Assembly (NCBI RefSeq): GCF_004682015.1
Contig: NZ_SMLM01000001.1
Span: 124,001 to 188,000, forward strand
Direction: 5' to 3'
Length of the DNA: 64,000 bases
Source: Ramlibacter henchirensis
GTDB taxonomy: Bacteria > Pseudomonadota > Gammaproteobacteria > Burkholderiales > Burkholderiaceae_C
Part shown: positions 6,828-15,655 of the stretch, one piece after another
How positions within the stretch are numbered: the stretch's first letter is position 1
How the letters are laid out: each line of letters starts with the position of its first letter
The notes under the pieces: generated by a model
The model's database searches: none
Told to the model about the DNA's origin: nothing
The model's input: the letters and a program-made list of their open reading frames with translations, nothing else
Position numbers and translations under genes: made by a program

Positions 6828-7895
6828 TCAGCCGATGCCGAAACCGGCCTGACGCGCACGCACGATCGCCTGCGCGCGGTTCTCCACCTCGAGCCGGGTG
6901 AACAGCGCCGAGACGTTGTTGCGCACGGTCTTCTCGGCCAGGCCCAAGCGCGCGGCGATCTGCGCGTTGTCCAGACCTTGCGCGAGCAGCTCCAGCAGGT
7001 CGCGCTCCCGCGCGCTCAGGCCGGCGAAGGCCGGCTCGCCTGCGCCGCCCGCGGAACCGGGAAGGAAGCCGTCGATCAGGGCCATCATGCGGTCGAACGC
7101 CGGCTCGCCCGCGAGCGGGACGTGGTTGATCGAGTCGAGGATTTCGAAGCGCGCGCCGGCGATGTTCGCGGCGAGGAATCGCCCCTCCTCGAACGGGATG
7201 CGGGCATCGCCGCGGCAATGCATCACCAGCGTCGGGCAGCGCAGCGCCGCAAGGTGGGGCGAGGCATCGATCTCCGCGAACCCACTCACGATGCGTGCCG
7301 CCTGCGCCGGCGAGCAGGACAGCCGCTGCATGTCGTTGAATGCTTTTGCCTGCTCCTGGCTGGCGCCCGGAAAGAACTGGGTGGTGAAGACCTGCCGGAA
7401 AGCCGCGTTGTCCTGGCCCCAGCCGTCCTCCACCAGCCTGGCAAGCGCGTCGATCATCGGGCGCTGCCCCGGCTGGCGCACGAGCGCCCCGCGCGCGAAC
7501 GCGTCGCACAGCACGAGGTGGCTGACGCGATGCGGGTTCGCCGCCGCGTACGCGATCGCGGCCGCGCCGCCCTGCGAGGCGCCGAGCAGCGCGACCCGCT
7601 CATGCCCGGCGGCATCGATCACCGCGGCGAGGTCCGTCACCAGCGTCTCGAGCAGCACCGGCTCCGTGGCGGCGGAAGACAGGCCGCAGCCCCGGTTGTC
7701 GTAGCGGATGAGCCGGTAGCGGGTGCTCAGCGCTTCGATCCAGGGCCCCCAGACCGGCATCTGCCAGTCCCATTCCAGATGCGTCATCCAGTGGCCCGCG
7801 CGCACCAGCGGCCAGCCGCGCCCGCTCGTCGCATAGGCGATCGAGGCGCCGCCTGTGGACGGGGCGAAGCGGATTTCCTGGACGAAGCGGCTCAT
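6828..7895 (-). CDS. Alpha/beta-hydrolase fused to a LuxR-type DNA-binding domain
   Basis: A 355-residue two-domain protein. Residues about 10-280 are an alpha/beta-hydrolase with a complete catalytic triad: Ser107 in GASQGG, Asp230 in CRGDARIP and His258 in INHVPL. Residues about 293-352 are a GerE/LuxR helix-turn-helix (LSARERDLLELLAQGLDNAQIA, EKTVRNNVSALFTRLEV). Such fusions probably couple binding or hydrolysis of a small ester or lactone to transcription control, but the ligand is unknown. ATG 7895 is preferred over the in-frame ATG at 7967, which would overlap the upstream spacer. It is divergent from the TetR gene at 8105, and its targets may include genes on either side. Confidence 0.9.
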   Translation of the reverse strand: MSRFVQEIRFAPSTGGASIAYATSGRGWPLVRAGHWMTHLEWDWQMPVWGPWIEALSTRYRLIRYDNRGCGLSSAATEPVLLETLVTDLAAVIDAAGHERVALLGASQGGAAAIAYAAANPHRVSHLVLCDAFARGALVRQPGQRPMIDALARLVEDGWGQDNAAFRQVFTTQFFPGASQEQAKAFNDMQRLSCSPAQAARIVSGFAEIDASPHLAALRCPTLVMHCRGDARIPFEEGRFLAANIAGARFEILDSINHVPLAGEPAFDRMMALIDGFLPGSAGGAGEPAFAGLSARERDLLELLAQGLDNAQIAARLGLAEKTVRNNVSALFTRLEVENRAQAIVRARQAGFGIG

Positions 7896-8075
7896 GGACG
7901 ACCTTGGCGGCGGCTGCGCTGCAGGGCCGCGCGGACCCGCGACCTGCATGCCGCACGATAGCTGCAAGGCCGCTGCTGCGGCGCATTCGCAGCTCCGCCG
8001 CAGCTCGCGCGTCGCAGGACAAGCCAGGAAATTTGCGCCGACCCCATTGCCGCCGCCCAGAAATCCTGCAAAATA

Positions 8076-8087
8076 GAACGACCGTTC
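8076..8087. promoter_or_regulatory. Probable TetR operator upstream of the beta-oxidation operon
   Basis: GAACG, two bases, then CGTTC form a palindrome 18 bases before the TetR start codon, inside an AT-rich stretch (AAAATA before, TATTTTTTT after) that stands out in this genome and is probably also the promoter. TetR-family repressors of fatty-acid genes in this group often bind palindromes of this form; assignment to this TetR is inference. Confidence 0.55.
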
Positions 8088-8104
8088 GTATTTTTTTGCC
8101 CGCC

Positions 8105-8806
8105 ATGTCCGTCACCGAACTGCCCCTCAAGTCGCGCCTCGCCCGCGAGGGCCGCGCCATGCAGAAGGGCCAGCAGACCAAGGCCGCCATCATCGACGCC
8201 GCCCTCGGCTTGGCCACCCAGATCGGGCTGGAGGGCCTGTCCATCGGCGCGCTGGCCGAGGTCACGCAGATGAGCAAATCGGGCGTGTTCGCCCACTTCG
8301 GCTCGCGCGAGGAGCTGCAGATCTCGGTCGTCCGCGAGTACCACACGCGCTTCGAGGAAGAAGTGTTCTACCCGGCGCTCCAGGCCCCTCGCGGGCTGCC
8401 GCGCCTGCGCGCAATGTTCGCCAACTGGATGAAGCGCACCTCGGTCGAGATCGATTCGGGCTGCATCTACATCAGCGGCGCCGTGGAGTTCGACGACCGG
8501 CCCGGCCCGGTGCGCGACGCGCTGGCCAGCTCCGTGATGGCTTGGCATTCCGCGATGAAGCGGGCGATCACCGGCGCCAAGGAAGAGGGCCACCTGCGTG
8601 CCGACGTGGATGAAGAGCAGATGCTCTTCGAGATCCACGGCCTGATCCTCGCGCTGCACTACGAAGCGCGCTTCCTGAAGAATCCCGGCTCGATAGCCCG
8701 CGCCAACGCGGGCTTCGACAACATCCTGCGCCGCTATGGCGCCGAGCCGGGCGCGAAAGCCGCCGCCCGCGCGCAACGCACGCCCAAACCTGCCACCAAG
8801 GAGTGA
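8105..8806 (+). CDS. TetR/AcrR-family regulator
   Basis: Transcription factor of 233 residues. After a basic 18-residue leader, the TetR DNA-binding domain runs from about residue 20 to 70 (QQTKAAIIDAALGLATQIG, then the HTH SIGALAEVTQMSKSGVFAHFG). The C-terminal helices form the ligand domain, with a TetR_C-like stretch RTSVEIDSGCIYISGAVEFDDRPGP split over about residues 119-143. The ATG at 8105 lies 18 bases after a palindromic candidate operator, implying autoregulation. The acyl-CoA dehydrogenase gene starts 8 bases after its stop, so it heads the fatty-acid operon and likely senses an acyl-CoA. Confidence 0.93.
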   Translation: MSVTELPLKSRLAREGRAMQKGQQTKAAIIDAALGLATQIGLEGLSIGALAEVTQMSKSGVFAHFGSREELQISVVREYHTRFEEEVFYPALQAPRGLPRLRAMFANWMKRTSVEIDSGCIYISGAVEFDDRPGPVRDALASSVMAWHSAMKRAITGAKEEGHLRADVDEEQMLFEIHGLILALHYEARFLKNPGSIARANAGFDNILRRYGAEPGAKAAARAQRTPKPATKE

Positions 8807-8813
8807 TCCGCAG

Positions 8814-10610
8814 ATGCCCACCTACACCCCGCCCCTGCGCGACCTGCAGTTCGTCATGCACGAAGTGCTCAAGGTCGCCGACGAGTACAAGGCCATGCCC
8901 GCCCACGCCGAGGTGGACGAGGAGACCATCAATGCCATCCTGGAAGAGGGCGGCAAGTTCGCCAGCGAGGTGACCTTCCCGCTCAACCAGACCGGCGACA
9001 CGGAAGGCTGCAAGCTCGACCCGAAGACGCACGAGGTCGCGACGCCCAAGGGTTTCAAGGAGGCCTACGCCAAGTACGTCGAAGGCGGCTGGCCCGCGCT
9101 CTCGGCCGACCCGGAGTACGGCGGCCAGGGCCTGCCCATCGTGGTCAACCAGGCCATCTACGAGATGCTCAACTCGGCCAACCAGGCCTGGACCATGTAC
9201 CCGGGCCTGACGCACGGCGCCTATGAGGCGCTGCATGAGCACGGCACGCCCGAGCAGAAGAAGATGTACCTGCCCAAGCTCACCAGCGGCGAGTGGACGG
9301 GCACCATGTGCCTGACCGAGCCGCACTGCGGCACCGACCTGGGCCTGCTGCGCACCAAGGCCGAGCCCCAGTCGGATGGCACCTACAAGATCACCGGCAA
9401 CAAGATCTTCATCTCGGCCGGCGAGCACGACTTGGTCTCCAACATCGTGCACCTGGTGCTGGCCCGCCTGCCCGACGCGCCGCAGGGCAGCAAGGGCATC
9501 AGCCTGTTCATCGTGCCCAAGTTCCTGGTCAACCCGGACGGCTCCCTCGGCCAGCGCAACGGCATCTGGTGCGGTGGCCTCGAGCACAAGATGGGCATCC
9601 ACGGCAATGCCACGGCGCAGATCGTGCTGGATGGCGCCGTCGGCACGCTGGTGGGCGAGCCGAACAAGGGCCTGCAGGCGATGTTCGTGATGATGAACGC
9701 CGCGCGCCTGGGCGTCGGCATGCAGTCGCTGGGGCTGACCGAAGTGGCCTTTCAGAACGCGCTGGCCTACGCGAAGGACCGGATCCAGATGCGCTCTCTG
9801 TCCGGCCCCAAGGCCAAGGACAAGCCGGCCGATCCGATCATCGTGCACCCCGACGTGCGCAAGATGCTGCTCACGGCCAAGGCGTACGCCGAAGGCGGCC
9901 GGGCGCTTTCGCTGTACAGCGCTCTGCTGATCGACCGCGAGCTGAACCACCCCGACGAGAAGGTGCGCAAGGAAGCCGCCGAGATGGTGGCGCTGCTCAC
10001 GCCGATCGTGAAGGCCTTCCTCACCGACAACGGCCACATCGCCACCAACGCCTGCCTGCAGGTGTTCGGCGGCCACGGCTTCATCGCCGAGTGGGGCATG
10101 GAGCAGTTCGTGCGGGATAACCGCATCAACATGATCTACGAGGGAACGAACACCGTGCAGTCGCTGGACCTGCTCGGCCGCAAGGTGCTGGGCAACCAGG
10201 GCGCGACGCTCAGGAAGTTCGGCAAGCTGGTCGCGCAGCTGGTCGAGGAGGAGGGCGTCAACGAGAAGATGGCCGAGTTCATCAACCCGATCGCGATGCT
10301 CGGCGAGCAGCTCACGCGCTTCACCACCGAGATCGGCTTCAAGGCGTTCCAGAACCCGGATGAAGTCGGCGGCGCAGCGGTGGACTACCTGCGCGTGCTG
10401 GGGCACCTGGTGTTCGGCTACTTCTTCGCACGCATGGCGCAAGTGGCGCTGCGCGAGATCGCGGCCGGAAACACCGATCCGTTCTACAAGGCCAAGCTGC
10501 AGACGGCGCGCTTCTACTTCGCCCGCCTGTTCCCCGAGACGGCGACGCTGATGCGCACGGCGCGCGCCGGCGTGCGCTCCCTGCTGGACACGGAAGAGGC
10601 GCTCGCGTGA
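8814..10610 (+). CDS. Acyl-CoA dehydrogenase, FadE/DmdC-like
   Basis: FAD-dependent acyl-CoA dehydrogenase, first step of beta-oxidation, 598 residues. It has the long acyl-CoA dehydrogenase architecture: N-terminal helical domain, middle beta domain (TMCLTEPHCGTDLGLL, about 164-180), C-terminal helical domain with the catalytic glutamate E443 in IYEGTN, and an extra C-terminal domain from about 470 (EQLTRFTTEIGF region). This is the form shared by methylthiopropionyl-CoA dehydrogenases and broad-range bacterial enzymes, so chain-length specificity is not certain. ATG 8814 follows AAGGAG overlapping the TetR stop, suggesting coupled translation. Confidence 0.94.
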   Translation: MPTYTPPLRDLQFVMHEVLKVADEYKAMPAHAEVDEETINAILEEGGKFASEVTFPLNQTGDTEGCKLDPKTHEVATPKGFKEAYAKYVEGGWPALSADPEYGGQGLPIVVNQAIYEMLNSANQAWTMYPGLTHGAYEALHEHGTPEQKKMYLPKLTSGEWTGTMCLTEPHCGTDLGLLRTKAEPQSDGTYKITGNKIFISAGEHDLVSNIVHLVLARLPDAPQGSKGISLFIVPKFLVNPDGSLGQRNGIWCGGLEHKMGIHGNATAQIVLDGAVGTLVGEPNKGLQAMFVMMNAARLGVGMQSLGLTEVAFQNALAYAKDRIQMRSLSGPKAKDKPADPIIVHPDVRKMLLTAKAYAEGGRALSLYSALLIDRELNHPDEKVRKEAAEMVALLTPIVKAFLTDNGHIATNACLQVFGGHGFIAEWGMEQFVRDNRINMIYEGTNTVQSLDLLGRKVLGNQGATLRKFGKLVAQLVEEEGVNEKMAEFINPIAMLGEQLTRFTTEIGFKAFQNPDEVGGAAVDYLRVLGHLVFGYFFARMAQVALREIAAGNTDPFYKAKLQTARFYFARLFPETATLMRTARAGVRSLLDTEEALA

Positions 10611-10708
10611 GGGGAGCCGTCCTGCTCGCAGGACTGCGGCAAGCGCCTCCAGTTGCGCGGCTCGATCGGCCCGTCCGGTGCGGGTGAAGTAGGAAACAGG
10701 AGAGTTCC

Positions 10709-13168
10709 ATGTACAAGGATCAGGACGATCGCACCGCCGCACCGGCGGGGCAGGACAACGAGAAAACCACGCGGCGCTTCCAGGTGAAGAAAGTCGCCGT
10801 GCTCGGCGCCGGCGTGATGGGCGCGCAGATCGCCGCGCACCTCGTCAACGTCAAGGTGCCCGTCGTTCTTTTCGACCTCCCCGCGAAGGGAGGCCCGAAG
10901 AATGGCGTCGTCACCAAGGCGGTCGAAGGCCTGAAGAAGCTCAAGCCCTCGCCACTGGGCGTGCCCGAAGACGCGGTGCTCATCCAGCAGGCCAACTACG
11001 AGGAGCACCTTTCCCTGCTCGGCGAATGCGACCTGGTGATCGAAGCGATCGCCGAGCGCATGGACTGGAAGCTGGACCTGTACAGGAAGATCGCGCCGCA
11101 CGTGGCGCCGCATGCGATCGTCGCGTCCAACACCTCGGGCCTGTCGATCACGAAACTTTCGCAAGCGCTGCCCGAGGCGATCAAGCCGCGCTTCTGCGGC
11201 ATCCACTTCTTCAATCCGCCGCGTTACATGTACCTGGTGGAGCTGATCGCCACGCCGGCGACGCGGCCCGAGATCCTGGACGACCTGGAAACATTCGTCA
11301 CCAGCGGGTTGGGCAAGGGCGTGGTGCGCGCCAAGGACACGCCCAACTTCATCGCGAACCGCGTCGGCATCGCCGGCATGCTGGCCACGATGCGCGAGGT
11401 GGAGAAGTTCGGCCTCACCTGGGACGTGGTGGACGACCTCACCGGCAAGAAGCTGGGGCGCGCGTCCAGCGGCACCTTCCGCACCGCGGACGTCGTGGGC
11501 CTGGACACGATGGCGCATGTGATCAAGACACTGCAGGACAACCTGAACGCTGACACCGATCCGTTCTACGCCAGCTTCGCGACACCCGATGTCCTGAAGA
11601 CGCTGCTCGAGATGGGCCACCTGGGCCAGAAGAGCAAGGCCGGCTTCTACAAGAAGGTGGGCCGCGAAGTGCTGCGGTTCGACCCGGCCCGCAAGGACTA
11701 CGTCCCCGCCGGCGAAAAGGCCGACGAGGTGTACGGCCGCATGCTCAAGAAGCCCGCCGCCGAGCGCCTGAAGCTGCTGCGCCACAGCGAAGGGCCGCAG
11801 GGCCAGTTCCTCTGGTCCATCCTTCGCAACAGCTTCCACTACGCCGCCGTGCACCTGGCGTCGATCGCCGACACGGCCCGCGACGTGGACCTCGCGATGC
11901 GCTGGGGCTTCGGCATGAAGCAGGGCCCCTTCGAGCTCTGGCAGGAAGCCGGCTGGCTGCAGGTGGCCAAGTGGATCCAGGAGGACATCGAGGCCGGCCG
12001 TGCACTGTCGAAGGCGCCGCTGCCGGAGTGGGTGTTCAAGGGGCCGGTGGCCGAGGCGGGTGGCGTGCACACGCCTGAGGGTTCCTGGAACCCGACCACG
12101 AAGAAGTTCGAGCCACGCCGGCTGCTGCCCGTGCACCGTCGCCAGTACTTCCCCGAAAACGTGCTCGGCAGCGGCGCCCCGAAGTGGGAGACCGCCGGCC
12201 GCACGCTGCACGAGGACGCCAACATCCGCCTCTGGACGCTGGACGACGAAGTGCTGGTCGCCAGCCTCAAGACCAAGATGCACGCCATCAGCCCCGAGGT
12301 GTGCGAAGGCCTGCAGCAGGCGATCGAGACCGCGGAGAAGGACTTCCAGGGGCTGGTGATCTGGTCCGGCGACGAGCCGTTCTCGGTCGGCGCCGACCTT
12401 CAGTCGATGCTGCCGGCCTTCATGGCCGTGGGCGTGGCCGCGATCGAGGACGCAGAAGGCTTCATGCAGCAGACGATGCTGCGGCTTCGCTATGCGGCGG
12501 TGCCGGTGGTCTCGGCGATCCGCGGCATGGCGCTGGGCGGCGGCTGCGAGCTCGCGATCCACTCCTCGCACCGCGTTGCGGCGATGGAAAGCTACATCGG
12601 CCTGGTGGAAGTGGGTGTGGGCCTTGTACCCGGCGCGGGCGGCCTGACGTACATCGCGCGCCGCGCGGCCGAAGCGATGGCGCAGAGCACGCACAAGGAC
12701 CTGCTGCCTTTCCTCACGGAGGGCTTCACCGCCGCCGCGATGGCGAAGGTGGGCACGAGCGCGATCGAGTCGCGCAAGCTCGGCTACCTGCTGGACAGCG
12801 ACGTGATGGTGCCGAACAAGGACGAGCTGCTGTACGTGGCCATCGCGCAGGCCAAGGCCCTGCACGACGCCGGCTGGCGCGCGCCGCTCAAGCGGCTGTT
12901 CCCGGTCGCGGGACGCAGCGGGAAGGCGACGATCCAGGGCCAGCTGGTGAACATGCGCGACGGCGGCTTCATCAGCCGCCACGACTTCCACATCGCTTCG
13001 CTGATCGCCAACGTGGTCACGGGCGGGGACGTGGATGCGGGCACGCCGGTCAGCGAGGAGTACCTGATGACGCTGGAGCGGCAGGCGTTCTGCGAGCTGG
13101 TGCAGCATCCGAAGACGCAGGAGAGGATTTTGGGGATGCTGGGCACAGGGAATCCTGTTCGGAACTGA
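10709..13168 (+). CDS. Fused 3-hydroxyacyl-CoA dehydrogenase / enoyl-CoA hydratase
   Basis: Bifunctional beta-oxidation enzyme, 819 residues, with the dehydrogenase first and hydratase last, the reverse of classical FadB. NAD-binding motif VAVLGAGVMGAQIAAH lies at about residues 29-44. The dehydrogenase active site GIHFFNPPRYM is near residue 165 and its C-terminal domains run to about 480. The crotonase part starts near 500, with oxyanion-hole stretches SVGADLQSML and ALGGGCELAIHSSH and VGVGLVPGAGG (about 610-650). The ATG at 10709 has AGGAGAG upstream. The 98-bp gap after the dehydrogenase gene contains a small hairpin (10619-10634). It oxidises the enoyl-CoA made by the upstream enzyme and feeds the thiolase. 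Confidence 0.94.
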   Translation: MYKDQDDRTAAPAGQDNEKTTRRFQVKKVAVLGAGVMGAQIAAHLVNVKVPVVLFDLPAKGGPKNGVVTKAVEGLKKLKPSPLGVPEDAVLIQQANYEEHLSLLGECDLVIEAIAERMDWKLDLYRKIAPHVAPHAIVASNTSGLSITKLSQALPEAIKPRFCGIHFFNPPRYMYLVELIATPATRPEILDDLETFVTSGLGKGVVRAKDTPNFIANRVGIAGMLATMREVEKFGLTWDVVDDLTGKKLGRASSGTFRTADVVGLDTMAHVIKTLQDNLNADTDPFYASFATPDVLKTLLEMGHLGQKSKAGFYKKVGREVLRFDPARKDYVPAGEKADEVYGRMLKKPAAERLKLLRHSEGPQGQFLWSILRNSFHYAAVHLASIADTARDVDLAMRWGFGMKQGPFELWQEAGWLQVAKWIQEDIEAGRALSKAPLPEWVFKGPVAEAGGVHTPEGSWNPTTKKFEPRRLLPVHRRQYFPENVLGSGAPKWETAGRTLHEDANIRLWTLDDEVLVASLKTKMHAISPEVCEGLQQAIETAEKDFQGLVIWSGDEPFSVGADLQSMLPAFMAVGVAAIEDAEGFMQQTMLRLRYAAVPVVSAIRGMALGGGCELAIHSSHRVAAMESYIGLVEVGVGLVPGAGGLTYIARRAAEAMAQSTHKDLLPFLTEGFTAAAMAKVGTSAIESRKLGYLLDSDVMVPNKDELLYVAIAQAKALHDAGWRAPLKRLFPVAGRSGKATIQGQLVNMRDGGFISRHDFHIASLIANVVTGGDVDAGTPVSEEYLMTLERQAFCELVQHPKTQERILGMLGTGNPVRN

Positions 13169-13176
13169 TCGCCCTT

Positions 13177-13218
13177 CTCCTTCCCCCTCCGGGGGAAGGC
13201 CGGGATGGGGGCGCTCCG
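13177..13218. repeat. Left 42-bp inverted repeat bracketing the DUF559 gene
   Basis: This arm matches the reverse complement of 13563-13604 at 37 of 42 positions by hand alignment. It contains an internal perfect hairpin: CCTTCCCCC, loop TCC, GGGGGAAGG. It begins just after the stop of the fused beta-oxidation gene and ends at the base before the DUF559 start codon. Resembles the GC-rich REP-like repeats common in Comamonadaceae. Confidence 0.85.
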
Positions 13219-13608
13219 ATGCGACAACAAGCAACTTCACTCACACATGTCCGCGCGCAGTCGCTCCGAAGGGAGATGACAGACGCGGAGCGGCTGCTGT
13301 GGTCCCGGCTTCGCATGGAGCAGCTTGGCGTGAAATTCCGGCGACAGCATCCTTTCGGACCTTACATCGCTGACTTTGCCTGCTTAGATCCGAAAGTCGT
13401 CATCGAACTTGATGGCTCGCAGCACGCGGAGCAGACCGCGTATGACGCTCGCCGCGATGCGTTCTTCCGCGGAAATGGATTCAAGGTGCTTCGCTACCCC
13501 TGCAACGCGCCCATGACGAACCTGGACGGGGTGCTGCTGGACATCCTGCAGCACATTGGCGCCGGAGCGCCCCCACCCCAACCCTCCCCCGGAGGGGGAG
13601 GGAGCTGA
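13219..13608 (+). CDS. DUF559 (Vsr-like nuclease fold) protein between inverted repeats
   Basis: Protein of 129 residues. The DUF559 core is clear: AQSLRREMTDAERLLWSRLR (about 13-32), KFRRQHPFGPYIADFACLD (39-57), VVIELDGSQHAEQ (60-72) and YDARRDAFFRGNGFKVLRY (74-92). The fold is related to very-short-patch-repair endonucleases; E, D, Q and H of IELDGSQH are likely active-site residues. Biological role is unestablished. The C-terminal tail (GAPPPQPSPGGGGS) is encoded by the right inverted repeat. It sits between the fused beta-oxidation gene and the thiolase gene, to which it has no obvious functional link, and has lower GC than both, so it looks inserted. Confidence 0.88.
   Translation: MRQQATSLTHVRAQSLRREMTDAERLLWSRLRMEQLGVKFRRQHPFGPYIADFACLDPKVVIELDGSQHAEQTAYDARRDAFFRGNGFKVLRYPCNAPMTNLDGVLLDILQHIGAGAPPPQPSPGGGGS
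13563..13604. repeat. Right 42-bp inverted repeat bracketing the DUF559 gene
   Basis: Partner of 13177-13218. Internal perfect hairpin CCCTCCCCC, loop GGA, GGGGGAGGG. It overlaps the last codons of the DUF559 gene (its stop lies just beyond) and precedes the thiolase gene by 24 bases. Confidence 0.85.
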
Positions 13609-13628
13609 ACACAAAGGAGCTGGCTTCC

Positions 13629-14834
13629 ATGAAACAAATCCAAGACGCCTACATCGTCGCCGCCACCCGCACCCCCATCGGGCGCTCGCACCGCGGCTAT
13701 TTCCGCAACACGCGCCCCGACGACCTCCTCGCCACGGCGTTGCGCTCCGCGCTCGCCCAAGTGCCGAACCTCGACCCGAAGGCCATCGAAGACATCGTCT
13801 GCGGCTGCGCGATCCCCGAAGCGCAGCAGGGCCTGAACGTCGCCCGCATCGGCGCGGTGCTCGCCGGCCTGCCCAAGAGCGTGGGCGGCATCACGGTCAA
13901 TCGCTTCTGCGCCTCGGGCCTGTCCGCAGTGCAGATGGCGGCGGATCGCATCCGCGTGGGCGAGGCCGACGTGATGGTCGCCGCGGGCACGGAGAGCATG
14001 AGCATGGTGCCGATGATGGGCAATTCGCCGTCGCTGTCGCCCACCATCTTCTCCAACCCGGACGACATCGAAAGCTACGGCATTGCCTACGGCATGGGCC
14101 TCACGGCGGAGAAGGTCGCTCAGCAGTGGAAGGTCGGGCGCGAGGCGCAGGACCAGTTCGCGTACCAGTCGCACATGAAGGCGGTCGCGGCGATGCAGGC
14201 CGGCGAGTTCGCCGACGAGATCACGCCGGTGGAAGTGGCCGAGCGTTCGGTGGACCTCGAATCCGCCGAAGTCAGCGTCGACAAGCGCACCGTGAACCTC
14301 GATGAAGGCGCGCGGCCGGACACCACGCCGGAAGGCCTGGCCAAGCTCAAGACGGTGTTCGCCGCACGCGGATCGGTGACGGCAGGCAACAGCTCGCAGA
14401 CGTCCGACGGCGCCGGCGCGCTGATCCTGGTGAGCGAAGCCGCGCTCAAGCGCTTCAACCTGCAGCCGCTGGCCCGCTTCGTCAGCTACGCAAGCCGCGG
14501 AGTGCCGCCGCACATCATGGGCATCGGCCCGGTCGAGGCCATCCCGGCCGCGCTCAAGGCGGCGGGACTCCAGCAGGACCAGCTGGACTGGATCGAACTC
14601 AACGAGGCGTTCGCCGCGCAGTCGCTCGCCGTCATCGACACGCTCAAGCTCGACCCCGCCAAGGTCAACCCGATGGGCGGCGCCATCGCTTTGGGCCATC
14701 CGCTCGGCGCGACGGGCGCCATCCGCTCCGCAACCGTGGTGCACGCGCTCCGCCGCAAGAACCTGAAGTACGGCATGGTGACGATGTGCGTGGGCATGGG
14801 CCAGGGGGCCGCCGGCATCTTCGAGCGCGTCTGA
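13629..14834 (+). CDS. Acetyl-CoA acyltransferase (thiolase)
   Basis: Thiolase of 401 residues that cleaves 3-ketoacyl-CoA to acetyl-CoA and a shortened acyl-CoA, closing the beta-oxidation spiral begun by the upstream genes. The active site is complete: nucleophile Cys94 in NRFCASGL, His357 in GHPLG and acid/base Cys387 in CVGMGQG; NEAFAAQ is also present. ATG 13629 follows AAAGGAGCTGG. It lies after the inverted-repeat-bracketed DUF559 gene and would have been separated by only a short spacer from the fused gene before that insertion. Confidence 0.95.
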   Translation: MKQIQDAYIVAATRTPIGRSHRGYFRNTRPDDLLATALRSALAQVPNLDPKAIEDIVCGCAIPEAQQGLNVARIGAVLAGLPKSVGGITVNRFCASGLSAVQMAADRIRVGEADVMVAAGTESMSMVPMMGNSPSLSPTIFSNPDDIESYGIAYGMGLTAEKVAQQWKVGREAQDQFAYQSHMKAVAAMQAGEFADEITPVEVAERSVDLESAEVSVDKRTVNLDEGARPDTTPEGLAKLKTVFAARGSVTAGNSSQTSDGAGALILVSEAALKRFNLQPLARFVSYASRGVPPHIMGIGPVEAIPAALKAAGLQQDQLDWIELNEAFAAQSLAVIDTLKLDPAKVNPMGGAIALGHPLGATGAIRSATVVHALRRKNLKYGMVTMCVGMGQGAAGIFERV

Positions 14835-14845
14835 GAGCGCACCGC

Positions 14846-15652
14846 ATGAGCCCGCACGTCCTCGACCAGGCGATCGCGCTGGAGCCGGCCGGCGACGACC
14901 TGTGGCGCGGCCGCACCCACGCGGAGTACGCCAACTTCATCGGCCCCTACGGCGGCGTGACGGCGGCCCAGCTCCTGCAGGCGGTGCTCCTGCACCCGCA
15001 GCGGCTCGGCGAGCTGGTGGCCTTCACCATTAATTTCGCCGCGGCCGTCGCGGACGGCGAGTTCCACGTGCGGGCGCGGCCCGCGCGCACCAACCGGTCC
15101 ACGCAGCACTGGGTCGTCGAGATGCTCCAGGACGACCAGCCCGTCGCCACCGGCACGGCGATGACGGCCGTGCGGCGCCGGACCTGGGGCGCCACCGAGG
15201 CCGAGATGCCGCAGGTGCCCCCGCCGCAGGACCTTCCGCGCGAGGCGGCGCGGGGCGTGGCCTGGGTGCGGCACTACGAGCGCCGCTACGCCGAAGGCAA
15301 CGTACCGACGGAATGGAAGGGCCAGGGCGGTCCCTCCAGCCGCACGCGCCTGTGGCTGCGCGACGCGCCGGATCGTCCGCTCGACTTCGCGTCCCTGACC
15401 GCGATGGCGGACAACTTCTTTCCACGCCTGTGGCTGCGGCGCGCGACCCAGGTGCCCATCGGCACCGTCAGCATGACCGTCTACTACCATGCCGACTCCA
15501 CGCTGCTGCAGGCGACCGGCACGGACTACGTGCTCGCGCAGGCGCAGGGCCAGGGGTTCCGCAACGGCTACCTCGACCAGGCGGGGCAGCTGTGGAACCG
15601 GCAGGGCGACCTGCTGGCCACGACCCACCAGCTGATGTACTACAAGGAGTAG
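14846..15652 (+). CDS. Acyl-CoA thioesterase, double hotdog (TesB-like)
   Basis: Protein of 268 residues with tandem hotdog domains: the first has GPYGGVTAAQLLQAVLLHP (about 34-52) and FTINFAAAVADGEF, the second PIGTVSMTVYYHA and a terminal LLATTHQLMYYKE. This layout is that of the TesB-like acyl-CoA thioesterases (PF13622 type), which release free acids from acyl-CoA. ATG 14846 lies 11 bases after the thiolase stop, and the next gene follows in 3 bases, so it is within the fatty-acid operon. It may recycle CoA from poorly degraded intermediates. Confidence 0.85.
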   Translation: MSPHVLDQAIALEPAGDDLWRGRTHAEYANFIGPYGGVTAAQLLQAVLLHPQRLGELVAFTINFAAAVADGEFHVRARPARTNRSTQHWVVEMLQDDQPVATGTAMTAVRRRTWGATEAEMPQVPPPQDLPREAARGVAWVRHYERRYAEGNVPTEWKGQGGPSSRTRLWLRDAPDRPLDFASLTAMADNFFPRLWLRRATQVPIGTVSMTVYYHADSTLLQATGTDYVLAQAQGQGFRNGYLDQAGQLWNRQGDLLATTHQLMYYKE

Positions 15653-15655
15653 GCC

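Noticed and set aside
8568..10742. Very long minus-strand open frame over the acyl-CoA dehydrogenase gene
   Set aside because: Arg/His/Leu-rich antisense frame typical of GC-rich third positions; no domain, and the plus-strand gene is clearly real.
10514..13240. 908-residue minus-strand open frame
   Set aside because: Antisense shadow of the fused beta-oxidation gene; low-complexity composition without motifs.
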